Origin: Streptomyces sp. CB00316
Lineage (GTDB): Bacteria; Actinomycetota; Actinomycetes; Streptomycetales; Streptomycetaceae
Reading direction: 5' to 3'
Assembly (NCBI RefSeq): GCF_001905595.1
Contig: NZ_LIXI01000005.1
Location: 496,001 to 560,000, forward strand
DNA: 64,000 nt
The notes beneath the pieces were generated by a model. That model ran no database searches, was not told the DNA's origin, and saw only the letters and a program-made list of their open reading frames with translations. Each line of letters opens with the position of its first letter. Position 1 is the stretch's first letter. The position numbers were made by a program, and so were the translations under genes. Of the stretch, positions 33,968 through 41,749 are shown piece by piece.

Positions 33968-34957
33968 GTGAGACGACTTCTCCGTACGCTCGCCGCCTCG
34001 ACGTTCGCCTGTCTGCTCCTCCCGCTCGGCGCCGTACCGAGCAGCGCCACGACCACGTCGGTCCAGGCGAGCCCGATCAGCATGACCAGCGGTTTCCACA
34101 CCGACCCGCACTCCGGCCCCGCCGCCTGGGCCGCCGCCAACCCCGGTGACGGCCGCGCCGCCGCCATCCGGGACAACATCGCCAACCGGCCCATGGCCCG
34201 CTGGTTCGGCGCCTGGAGCGGAGACATCGGAGCGGCCGTCGGCTCGTACGTCGGTGCCGCCGACGCCGCCGACAAGCTGCCCGTGCTCATCGCGTACAAC
34301 ATCCCGGGCCGCGACGCCTGCGGCGGCCACTCCGGTGGTGGCGCCGGGACTCCGGCCGCGTACCACTCCTGGATCTCCGCCTTCGCCTCCGCCATCGGCA
34401 CACGGCCCGCGCTGGTGGTGATCGAGCCGGATTCGCTCGGCGACTTCAGCTGCCTGAGCCAGGCCCAGATCAACGAGCGCAACGGGATGCTCCGAGGCGC
34501 CCTGACCGAGTTCCGTAACCGTGCGCCCAACACCTGGACCTACCTCGACGCCGGAAACCCGGCCTGGATCGGCGCGGCCACCATGGCCCAGCACCTCGAC
34601 GGCGCCGGGGCCCGCGAGGCGCACGGCTTCTCGCTGAACATCTCGAACTACTTCACCACCGGCGAGAACACCGCGTACGGCAACGCCATCAGCTCGGCGC
34701 TCTCCGCCTCCTACGGCTACACGAAGCCGTACGTCGTCGACACCAGCCGCAACGGCAACGGCTCGACCGGCGAGTGGTGCAACCCCGGCGGGCGCCGGAT
34801 CGGGGCCGTCAGCCAGACGGGCGGCGGTGGCGGGGCCGAGATGCTGCTCTGGCTGAAGACGCCCGGGGAGTCGGACGGCGACTGTGGGGTCGGCGGCGGG
34901 TCGGCGGCCGGGCAGTTCCTGCCGGAGGTCGCGTACAAGATGATCTACGGGTACTGA
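33968..34957 (+). CDS. Secreted glycoside hydrolase family 6 (endoglucanase / cellulase)
   Basis: 329 residues. A Sec signal peptide (RRLLRTLAASTFACLLLPLGAVPSSA) is followed directly by a GH6 catalytic domain without a carbohydrate-binding module. GH6 landmarks: MARWFGAWSGD, LIAYNIPGRDACGGHSGGGA, catalytic Asp155 in VVIEPDSLGDF, YLDAGNPAWIG, NISNYFTT, DTSRNGNGS and LWLKTPGESDGDC. It hydrolyses beta-1,4-glucan with inversion. GTG start, AGAAGGG about 9 nt upstream, CebR site just before it. A perfect 17-bp terminator follows. Regulation by cellobiose is strongly suggested by the operator. Confidence 0.93.
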   Translation: MRRLLRTLAASTFACLLLPLGAVPSSATTTSVQASPISMTSGFHTDPHSGPAAWAAANPGDGRAAAIRDNIANRPMARWFGAWSGDIGAAVGSYVGAADAADKLPVLIAYNIPGRDACGGHSGGGAGTPAAYHSWISAFASAIGTRPALVVIEPDSLGDFSCLSQAQINERNGMLRGALTEFRNRAPNTWTYLDAGNPAWIGAATMAQHLDGAGAREAHGFSLNISNYFTTGENTAYGNAISSALSASYGYTKPYVVDTSRNGNGSTGEWCNPGGRRIGAVSQTGGGGGAEMLLWLKTPGESDGDCGVGGGSAAGQFLPEVAYKMIYGY

Positions 34958-35000
34958 GGATCCGGACAGGAGACCAGGCGCGGCGTTGCCGCCTATCGCA

Positions 35001-35039
35001 ACGGTGCGGCCACCCTGCGAGTCAGGGTGGCCGCACCGT
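35001..35039 (+). terminator. Terminator of the cellulase gene
   Basis: Perfect 17-bp arms (ACGGTGCGGCCACCCTG at 35001-35017 and complement at 35023-35039), loop CGAGT, followed by GGTTTCTC. It also lies just past the stop of the opposite small gene. Confidence 0.8.
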
Positions 35040-35052
35040 GGTTTCTCTACTT

Positions 35053-35220
35053 CTACTTCTTCTGGGCCCTGATGATCATGAGGACCGTGAGCGCGCCGCA
35101 GGCCAGGCCCGCGAGTGCCCAAGGAACGCTCGGCCTGCCGTCATTGAGGTGGTAGCCGATGGTGGAGAAGATGAGCGTCTCGATCAGGACGATGAGCAGC
35201 CACCAGCGTCTTCCTGGCAT
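35053..35220 (-). CDS. Small membrane protein (55 aa)
   Basis: Read directly: ATG at 35220 with AAAGGAGAG 5 nt upstream, MPGRRWWLLIVLIETLIFST, a short loop GYHLNDGRPS, then WALAGLACGALTVLMIIRAQ and KK before TAG. Two membrane helices with a short outer or inner loop and a basic end. It has a near-perfect ribosome site. No family recognised; it converges on the cellulase gene. Confidence 0.65.
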   Translation of the reverse strand: MPGRRWWLLIVLIETLIFSTIGYHLNDGRPSVPWALAGLACGALTVLMIIRAQKK

Positions 35221-35531
35221 CCGGTCTCTCCTTTCGGTTCATGAGATGGGGCGGTGCCGCTCTTCTCCAGGAGAACCGCAGTTTGCAGTGCTTGTTGGTG
35301 CAGTAGGCGCGGAGATGGCCCCCCGACCGCGACCGGGACGCAGACCGACGAGCAGCTCGGTGACTGCGGGACACCTTCGTGGATCCCGACGGTGACAAGA
35401 TCCAGGGCCGGGCGGCCCGGCTCAACAGCGGCCGGTGGCGGTGACGCCCGGCGCGCGGGTCAGAGGGCTCAGCCGCCGGTCAGGGTGCGGCCGAGGAGGG
35501 GGAGCAGGCGGTCCCAGTCGCAGAGCGCGGC
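35221..35531. other. Intergenic stretch with short coding remnants
   Basis: 311 bp. Plus strand 35371-35443 reads RDTFVDPDGDKIQGRAARLN then SGRWR and a stop, without a start. Minus strand 35472-35530 reads ALCDWDRLLPLLGRTLTGG and a stop, also without a start. Both look like tails of deleted genes. No promoter or repeat stands out. Confidence 0.35.
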
Positions 35532-37040
35532 TCAGGGCGTCCGCGTCCCGTCCGTCACCCGCTCCAGCCCGTAGTAGTCCGCCACGCACCCGCCCGGCCA
35601 GTAAGTGGCGCCTCCCCGGCCGAACGGCTCCAGCATGGCGCTGACGACGAGCCGTTCGTACGGCATCACCCGCTCACCGTCCGCCGCCCCCTGCCGCAGC
35701 CGCCGGTCCTGCGCGTCCCACTTCTCCGCCCTCGCCCGCATGTTGGTGTCCAGGTTGAGTAGCGAGACGGCCGGGCCGGCGCAGACCAGGACGCAGAGCG
35801 CGGCGCACACGGCCTTCGCCAGGGCCGTACCGCGTACGTGCCGCCGCACCGCGAGGCCCAGGAGTGCCCCGGCCGCGACGAGGAGGACCACGTAGAGCAG
35901 GAGGTAGTCGTTCCAGAGCCGGTTGGCGCTCGGGTCGCTCACCCGGTCCTGGAACACCGGGTACGCGATCATCGTGCACAGGTAGCCGGAGAGCAGGAAG
36001 GTCAGCGGTCCGGCCCAGGCGAGCAGCGGCCAGTGGGCCGGAGTGCGCGGCGTACGGCCGTCCCGGCGGTCGCCGAGCAGGCCCAGCAGTACGCCGACCG
36101 CCACCGCGCCGACGTACTGCCAGGTCGTGACGGTCTGGACGGTGATCTCCGCGAAGTGCCGCAGGGAGGCGGCGAGCGAGTCGGGGGCGAGCAGCGACGT
36201 GGTCTCCGCCCCGAACCGTTCGCGGCGGTGGATCGAGCCGGGTGAGGTGATCAGCACGAGTCCGCCCGCCAACGTGCCGGCCAGGCCCGCCACACACCAT
36301 CGGCGGGCGAACGCCCTGGCGGGGGACGGGATGAGACGGCCGCTCAGGAGCAGCGTGGCCAGCAGCACCAGCAGCATCACGATCGCCGTCTCCTCCGAGA
36401 GGGTGGCGATGAAGGCGCCCGCGAGCAGCGCGACGGCGAGGGCGAACCCCCGGCCCCGGCGCGTACGGGCGAGCAGCAGCGGGATCAGGGCTGCGCAGGC
36501 CAGGGCCGGTGGCAGGGTGTGGGAGACCGAGGCGGCGGGCCAGTAGAACGTCTTGTAGGTGTTCGGCGTGACGAACAGGAAGAGCGCGGTCACCATCGCC
36601 GCGACCAGCAGCGGCAGCCCGCGCGGCACGGTGACGCCGCCCCGGCGCAGCGCCGACACCGTCACCGCCCACAGGACCGCGAGCACCAGCACCCCGCTGA
36701 CGACGGGGAACCACTGGTGCCCGGCGACCTGGAACTTCGCGTAGGCGCCGACGAGCATCGCGTTGGCGACGCGTCCGTTGTCGTCGAAGTAGAACTTTCC
36801 GACGAGGCCCGTGATGCCGCCGTCCCGTACGGCGGGGAGGAAGCACCAGTCGTCGGCGCTGGGCCGCACCCACCGGCCGAACCAGGAGGCGGCGGCGAGC
36901 AGGGCGAGGGGCGGGAGCGCCAGGGCGCTCACCCAGAGGGCGGACCGGGGCCCGTGACCGGGTTCCGGTCTCCTCCCCGGGGCTTCACCTGTCCCCGCCG
37001 GCTCGTCCGACACGGCAATCTCCCGGGCGCTGTCGGTCAT
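35532..37040 (-). CDS. DUF6056-type polytopic membrane protein
   Basis: About 502 residues. After a hydrophilic start (about 35 residues) come some 11-12 membrane helices with large outer loops. An early loop has VRPSADDWCFLPAVRDGGI, the Asp-Asp pair near the end of helix 1 seen in GT-C-like and DUF6056 proteins. A C-terminal soluble tail reads LNLDTNMRARAEKWDAQDRR ... YWPGGCVADYYGLERV. Likely role: membrane glycosyltransferase or glucosyl-lipid handling; this is inferred from fold type and from the GT2-GtrA gene 14 bp upstream in the same operon. ATG with AAAGGA 7 nt upstream. Confidence 0.75.
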   Translation of the reverse strand: MTDSAREIAVSDEPAGTGEAPGRRPEPGHGPRSALWVSALALPPLALLAAASWFGRWVRPSADDWCFLPAVRDGGITGLVGKFYFDDNGRVANAMLVGAYAKFQVAGHQWFPVVSGVLVLAVLWAVTVSALRRGGVTVPRGLPLLVAAMVTALFLFVTPNTYKTFYWPAASVSHTLPPALACAALIPLLLARTRRGRGFALAVALLAGAFIATLSEETAIVMLLVLLATLLLSGRLIPSPARAFARRWCVAGLAGTLAGGLVLITSPGSIHRRERFGAETTSLLAPDSLAASLRHFAEITVQTVTTWQYVGAVAVGVLLGLLGDRRDGRTPRTPAHWPLLAWAGPLTFLLSGYLCTMIAYPVFQDRVSDPSANRLWNDYLLLYVVLLVAAGALLGLAVRRHVRGTALAKAVCAALCVLVCAGPAVSLLNLDTNMRARAEKWDAQDRRLRQGAADGERVMPYERLVVSAMLEPFGRGGATYWPGGCVADYYGLERVTDGTRTP

Positions 37041-37054
37041 CACGAATCCTTTGT

Positions 37055-38605
37055 TCACCGGTCCTCGGAGAAGGGCCCGGAGGTCTGCGTCCGCCGGGCC
37101 GCCGCCGAGGGACGCGGGGAGGTCCCTGCGGAGAGGGGCCCCTCCGGCACCGGCCGTCCGGGCAGGGGATGCGCCGTCCGCTCCGCTACGGCGACCCCGG
37201 CGGGGCGGCCCGACATGATCGCCCACCGGGCCAGCAGGAACGAGACCGGCGTGACGATGACCCCGGCCGCCAGCGCGGCGAGGTTCTTGTCCATCCCGAG
37301 ACCACTGACCGCTCCGTAGAGCAGTGCTCCGGACGCCACCAGGTTGACCAGGGTGGAGACCGGATAGCGCACGAACGCGTGCCAGGTCGGCTTCGTCCGG
37401 CAGGTGACGTAGCAGTTGAGGAGGAACGAGCAGACGATGCCGACCGCGTAGCCCAGCACATGGGCCGCGAGGTAGGGGATCCAGCGGTTCAGTGAGGCGT
37501 AGACGCCCAGGTAGACGGCGGTGTTGACGCAGCCGATGAGGACGAAGCTGCCGAACTGACGCGCCGTGCGGGACCGGGTGGGGGGCTGGGTGGCGGACCG
37601 GGCCGGGACGGCCGGCTCCCCCGGCTCCCCGATGGTCAGCGGCCCGGTCGGCGGCCGGCGCTCCCGCAGGGTCCGACGCGTCGCGTCGGTCTCCCGCACC
37701 ACGTAGGGCGGGCGGTGTTTCGCCTCGTGGTAGATGCGGCCCACGTACTCGCCGATGACGCCGAGGGTGACCAGCTGGATGCCGCTGAGCGCGACGACGG
37801 CGGTGAGGAGGGTCGCGTACCCCGGGGTGTCCGCGCCGCGCAGGACGACGGTGATCACCGTCCACAGCGCGTACGCCAGGGCCGAGACGAAGACCCAGAA
37901 GCCGGCGTAGATGGCGAGGCGGAGGGGACGGTTGTTGAAGGAGAGGAGCCCGTCGATGCCGTAGTTCAGCAGGCGCCTGCTCCCCCACTTCGACCGGCCG
38001 GCCACGCGCTCGGTGTTGCGGTAGCGGAAGCTGACGGTGTCGAAGCCGATCCAGGAGAAGATCCCCTTGGAGAAGCGGTTGCTCTCGGGGAGCGAGAGGA
38101 CGCTCTCCACGGCCCGCCGCGACAGCAGCCTGAAGTCGCCCGAGCCGTCGATCAGCTCGACGTCCATGCACCGCCGTACCAGGGCGTAGTACGTGTGGCT
38201 GAGCGTGGAGCGCACCACGCCCTCGCCCGCCCGGTCGCGACGCGGGATGACCTGGTCGTAGCCGTGCCGGTGCAGTTCGAGCATGCGGGGGATCAGCTCG
38301 GGCGGGTGCTGGAGGTCGGCGTCCATGATGACCACCGCCGCCCCGCGCGACATCCGCAGACCGGCGAGCATGGCGGCCTCCTTGCCGAAGTTGCGGCTGA
38401 AGGCGGTGTAGTGGACGCGCTCGTCGCGCAGGGCGAGGGTGGCGAGGAGCCGGCGGGTGGTGTCGCCGCTGCCGTCGTCCACGTAACAGATCTCGAACGG
38501 CGTGCCGAGCCCTTCGAGGACGGTGAGCAGGGCGGTGTGGAAGGTGTCGAGCACCTCGGCCTCGTTGAAGCACGGCACGACGACGGAGAGCTGAAGGCCG
38601 TTCAT
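37055..38605 (-). CDS. GT2 glycosyltransferase fused to a GtrA domain
   Basis: 516 residues. Residues 1-about 230 are a DPM1/GtrB-like GT2 domain (VVVPCFNEAEVLDTF, YVDDGSGD, metal site VIMDADLQHPPE, then NRFSKGIFSWIGFDT). Two membrane helices follow (IYAGFWVFVSALAYALW; LLTAVVALSGIQLVTLGVIG), as in GtrB. After a roughly 50-residue linker a four-helix GtrA domain occupies about 355-475. GtrB loads a sugar on undecaprenyl phosphate, and GtrA is thought to flip the lipid-linked sugar. Fusing them couples the steps. GGAGG lies 6 nt before the ATG. The downstream DUF6056 protein may be the transferase using the flipped donor (inferred). Confidence 0.88.
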   Translation of the reverse strand: MNGLQLSVVVPCFNEAEVLDTFHTALLTVLEGLGTPFEICYVDDGSGDTTRRLLATLALRDERVHYTAFSRNFGKEAAMLAGLRMSRGAAVVIMDADLQHPPELIPRMLELHRHGYDQVIPRRDRAGEGVVRSTLSHTYYALVRRCMDVELIDGSGDFRLLSRRAVESVLSLPESNRFSKGIFSWIGFDTVSFRYRNTERVAGRSKWGSRRLLNYGIDGLLSFNNRPLRLAIYAGFWVFVSALAYALWTVITVVLRGADTPGYATLLTAVVALSGIQLVTLGVIGEYVGRIYHEAKHRPPYVVRETDATRRTLRERRPPTGPLTIGEPGEPAVPARSATQPPTRSRTARQFGSFVLIGCVNTAVYLGVYASLNRWIPYLAAHVLGYAVGIVCSFLLNCYVTCRTKPTWHAFVRYPVSTLVNLVASGALLYGAVSGLGMDKNLAALAAGVIVTPVSFLLARWAIMSGRPAGVAVAERTAHPLPGRPVPEGPLSAGTSPRPSAAARRTQTSGPFSEDR

Positions 38606-38833
38606 GGGGATCCTCCGGACTTCGCTTCGGCGGCCGGTCACCTGCGGCAGAAGGGGAGGTTTATTCCCTTTTCCTACTTTTGCCCATCACGTGTGGCCGG
38701 CCGGCCCTTCCCGCCCCGGACGCGCGGGCCGCCCGACCCTTTCATCCGAACAGCGCAGGCCGCCCGAGAGCCGCCGACGAGGTCCCCGAAGCTCCGGTCG
38801 CGAGGCCGGGAAGCCGGACATAACCTCACAAAC

Positions 38834-40975
38834 GTGACGCCATCCGTGGACCGTATCCGGAGCTCCGCGCCCGGCAGGGCCCTGCTCACCGGCCTGCTCG
38901 CCACGCTCATCGCCGCGTGCTGGCTCGCCGTGCCCGCCGCGGTGGGAGCTCGCGCGGAGGACCCGGTGGAGCTCTCGCGGGACGGCCAGATCACCGACCG
39001 GGTCGGCGCGCTCCAGGACCGTGCGGGCGTGGTGGAGGACGCCCTCGACCGGCTCTACGCGGAGCGGCGCATCCAGCTCTTCGTGGTGTACGTACGCGAC
39101 TTCTCCGGGCGCGCCGGGCAGACCTGGAGCGACGAGACCGCCAACCGCAACGGGCTCGGCCAGGACGACGTGCTGCTCTCCGTCGCCACCCACGACCGGC
39201 AGTACGCCTACTCCGTGGACGCGGGATCCGAGCTCACCGACGAGCAGCTGCGCGAGGTGGCGTCCTCCGCGGTCGAGCCCGCGCTGCGGGAGAACGACTG
39301 GGCGGGGGCTGCGATCGGGGCGGCGGAGGGCTACGCCTCCGTCCTGGCCGGGCGCCCCGTGACCGCCCCCGCCATCACCCCGGGCCCCGCCGACCCCGGT
39401 ACCGGCGCCTCCGGCCCCTCCGGTGCGGGTGACCTCATCCTGCCGGTGGTCGTCGTCGGGGGCGCGGGGGCGCTCGCCGTGTTCGCGTACACCCGGCGCA
39501 AGCGGCGCTCGGAGACCCGCACCACCCCGGCCGCGACCGGCTGGGGACGGCCCGCGGAGGCAAAGGACGTGCCGGTCCCGCTGGAGGAGCTGGACGCGCG
39601 GGCGAAGCAGCTGCTGGTGGACACCGACGACGCGGTCCGCACCAGCGAGGAGGAACTCGGGTTCGCGACCGCCCAGTTCGGCGAGGAGGCGGCGAAGCCC
39701 TTCACGGCGGCGCTCGCGCGGGCGAAGGACGAGCTGACGCGCTCGTTCCGGCTGCGCCAGCAGCTCGACGACGCCTTCCCCGAGGACGATGCCACCCGCC
39801 GCCGGATGCTGGAGGAGATCCTCACCCGGTGCACGGCCGCCGACGAGGGGCTCGACGCCGTCGCGGAGGACTTCGACCGGCTGCGCGCCCTGGAACGCGA
39901 CGCTCCGGAGGCCCTGGCCACCGTCGAGACCACGTTCCGCACGCTCACCGGACGTGTCCCGGCGGCCGAGGCGACGGTCGCGGGGATGCGCGAGCGGTAC
40001 GGGGTCGGGGCCGCCACCCCCGTCACGGGCGACGTCGACCAGGCCAAGGACCGGCTCGCCTTCGCCACCTCCGCCCTGGACCAGGCCCGCCAGGCGGTGG
40101 ACGGCGCCGATCACGCCCGGGCCGCCGTCTACGTCCGGGCCGCCGAGGGCGCGGTCGGCCAGGCGGGCGCCCTCATCGACGCGGTGGACCGGCGCGCGGC
40201 CGAGCTGGCCGAGGCGGCCGGGAAGCTGCCCGCGGCCCTCACCGAGACGGAGACCGACCTCGCCGACGCGGGCGGCCTCCTCGAAGGCACCACCGGCGCC
40301 ACCTCCACGGCCGACCTGCGGGGCCGGATCGCCCGCGCGGAGGCCGTACTCACCGACGTACGGGAGGCGATGGCGGAGGGACCGTACGACCCGGTCGACG
40401 CGCTGCGCCGGGTGGAGGAAGCCGACGCGGCCCTGGACGAGGCGCTCGCCGGGGCCCGGGAGCAGGAGGCGGGCGGCCGGCGGGCGCGCTCGCTCCTCGA
40501 CCAGGCGATGCTCACCGCCCGCTCCGCGATCGGGGCGGCGGCCGACTACATCACCACGCACCGGGGCGCGGTCGGCGCCCAGGCCCGCACCCGCCTCGCG
40601 GAGGCCCAGCGCCGCTGGGAGCAGGCCCGGCAGCTGGCCGAGGGCGACGCGCAGGGTGCCCTGGCCGAGGCGCAGCAGGCGGACGCGCTGGCCCGGCAGG
40701 CGCAGAGCCTGGCCGAGCAGGACGTACGCGGCTTCCAGGGAACCGGAGGCTTCGGCGGTCCCGGCGGAGCGCCCGGCGGCGGCATGGGCGGGGCGGTGCT
40801 CGGCGGGATCATCCTCGGCGGGCTGTTCGGGGGCGGCGGCCGGGGCGGCACGGGCGGCGGCTTCGGCGGGGGGTTCGGGGGCGGAGGCGGCCGGTCCGGA
40901 GGGTTCGGCGGCGGTCCCGGCAGTTTCGGCGGGGGCGGTACGCGGGGTCGCCGGGGCGGTGGCGGCCGCTTCTGA
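38834..40975 (+). CDS. TPM-domain membrane protein with coiled coil and Gly-rich tail
   Basis: 713 residues: signal or anchor helix (LLTGLLATLIAACWLAVPAA), a TPM domain at about 50-180 (ITDRVGALQDRAGVVEDALDRL ... RIQLFVVYVRDFSG ... LTDEQLREVASSAVE), a second helix at about 199-220, and a long Ala/Glu/Arg-rich helical region to about 640. The tail has FGGGFGGGGG runs. The domain order resembles the TPM family seen with YgcG-like, Psb32-related and envelope-repair proteins. GTG at 38834 lacks a clear ribosome site. It is followed 53 bp later by a pspA-type gene, so it probably acts in membrane stress. Confidence 0.85.
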   Translation: MTPSVDRIRSSAPGRALLTGLLATLIAACWLAVPAAVGARAEDPVELSRDGQITDRVGALQDRAGVVEDALDRLYAERRIQLFVVYVRDFSGRAGQTWSDETANRNGLGQDDVLLSVATHDRQYAYSVDAGSELTDEQLREVASSAVEPALRENDWAGAAIGAAEGYASVLAGRPVTAPAITPGPADPGTGASGPSGAGDLILPVVVVGGAGALAVFAYTRRKRRSETRTTPAATGWGRPAEAKDVPVPLEELDARAKQLLVDTDDAVRTSEEELGFATAQFGEEAAKPFTAALARAKDELTRSFRLRQQLDDAFPEDDATRRRMLEEILTRCTAADEGLDAVAEDFDRLRALERDAPEALATVETTFRTLTGRVPAAEATVAGMRERYGVGAATPVTGDVDQAKDRLAFATSALDQARQAVDGADHARAAVYVRAAEGAVGQAGALIDAVDRRAAELAEAAGKLPAALTETETDLADAGGLLEGTTGATSTADLRGRIARAEAVLTDVREAMAEGPYDPVDALRRVEEADAALDEALAGAREQEAGGRRARSLLDQAMLTARSAIGAAADYITTHRGAVGAQARTRLAEAQRRWEQARQLAEGDAQGALAEAQQADALARQAQSLAEQDVRGFQGTGGFGGPGGAPGGGMGGAVLGGIILGGLFGGGGRGGTGGGFGGGFGGGGGRSGGFGGGPGSFGGGGTRGRRGGGGRF

Positions 40976-41028
40976 ACGACCGGCACACACCACAACTCAG
41001 CTGTTCCCGACATCCAAGGAGCCGTGCC

Positions 41029-41745
41029 ATGACCAAGCAGACCGTCCTCGGCCGCGTCACCCAGCTGGCGAAAGCCAATATCAACGCCCTGCTGGACCAG
41101 GCGGAGGACCCGCAGAAGATGCTCGACCAGCTGATCCGCGACTACACCAGCAACATCGCCGAGGCCGAGCAGGCGGTCGCCGCCACCATCGGGAACCTGC
41201 GGCTGATGGAGCAGGACCACAGGGAGGACGTGGAGGCGGCCGCCGAGTGGGGCTCCAAGGCGTTGGCGGCCAGCCGGAAGGCCGACGAGTTGCGCGGGGC
41301 CGGGTCGGGCGCGGAGGCGGACAAGTTCGACAACCTGGCCAAGGTGGCGCTGGGCCGTCAGCTCCAGTCCGAGCAGGAGGCGAGGACGGCCATGCCGACG
41401 ATCGCCTCGCAGACCGAGGTGGTGGACCAGCTCAAGACGGGGCTGGAACGGATGAAGGTCAAGCTCTCCGAGCTGAAGGCCAAGCGCGACGAGCTGATGG
41501 CACGCGCCAAGTCGGCGCAGGCGCAGAACCAGATGATGGACGCCGTGAAGAACATCGACGTCCTGGACCCGACGAGCGAGCTGAGCCGCTTCGAGGACAA
41601 GGTGCGGCGCGAGGAGGCCCGGGCGCTGGGCAAGCAGGAGCTGGCCGCCTCCTCGCTGGACGCGCAGTTCGAGCAGCTGGACAGCCTGGGCGCCAGCGCG
41701 GAGGTGGAGGCCCGGCTGGCGGCCCTGAAGGCGGGTGCCGCTTAG
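41029..41745 (+). CDS. PspA/IM30 family membrane-stress protein
   Basis: 238 residues, almost all alpha-helix. It starts TKQTVLGRVTQLAKANINAL then LLDQAEDPQKMLDQLIRDYT, the classic PspA/IM30 opening with the amphipathic membrane-binding helix. The rest is coiled coil ending LDAQFEQLDSLGASAEVEAR. No signal peptide. These ESCRT-III-like proteins oligomerise on damaged membranes. It shares a probable operon with the TPM gene upstream. ATG has AAGGAG about 8 nt upstream. Confidence 0.9.
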   Translation: MTKQTVLGRVTQLAKANINALLDQAEDPQKMLDQLIRDYTSNIAEAEQAVAATIGNLRLMEQDHREDVEAAAEWGSKALAASRKADELRGAGSGAEADKFDNLAKVALGRQLQSEQEARTAMPTIASQTEVVDQLKTGLERMKVKLSELKAKRDELMARAKSAQAQNQMMDAVKNIDVLDPTSELSRFEDKVRREEARALGKQELAASSLDAQFEQLDSLGASAEVEARLAALKAGAA

Positions 41746-41749
41746 CGGT

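Noticed and set aside
38687..40993. A 768-codon minus-strand frame opposite the TPM gene
   Set aside because: The plus-strand product has signal, TPM domain, helix and coiled coil in a logical order; the opposite frame is Arg/Gly-rich shadow.
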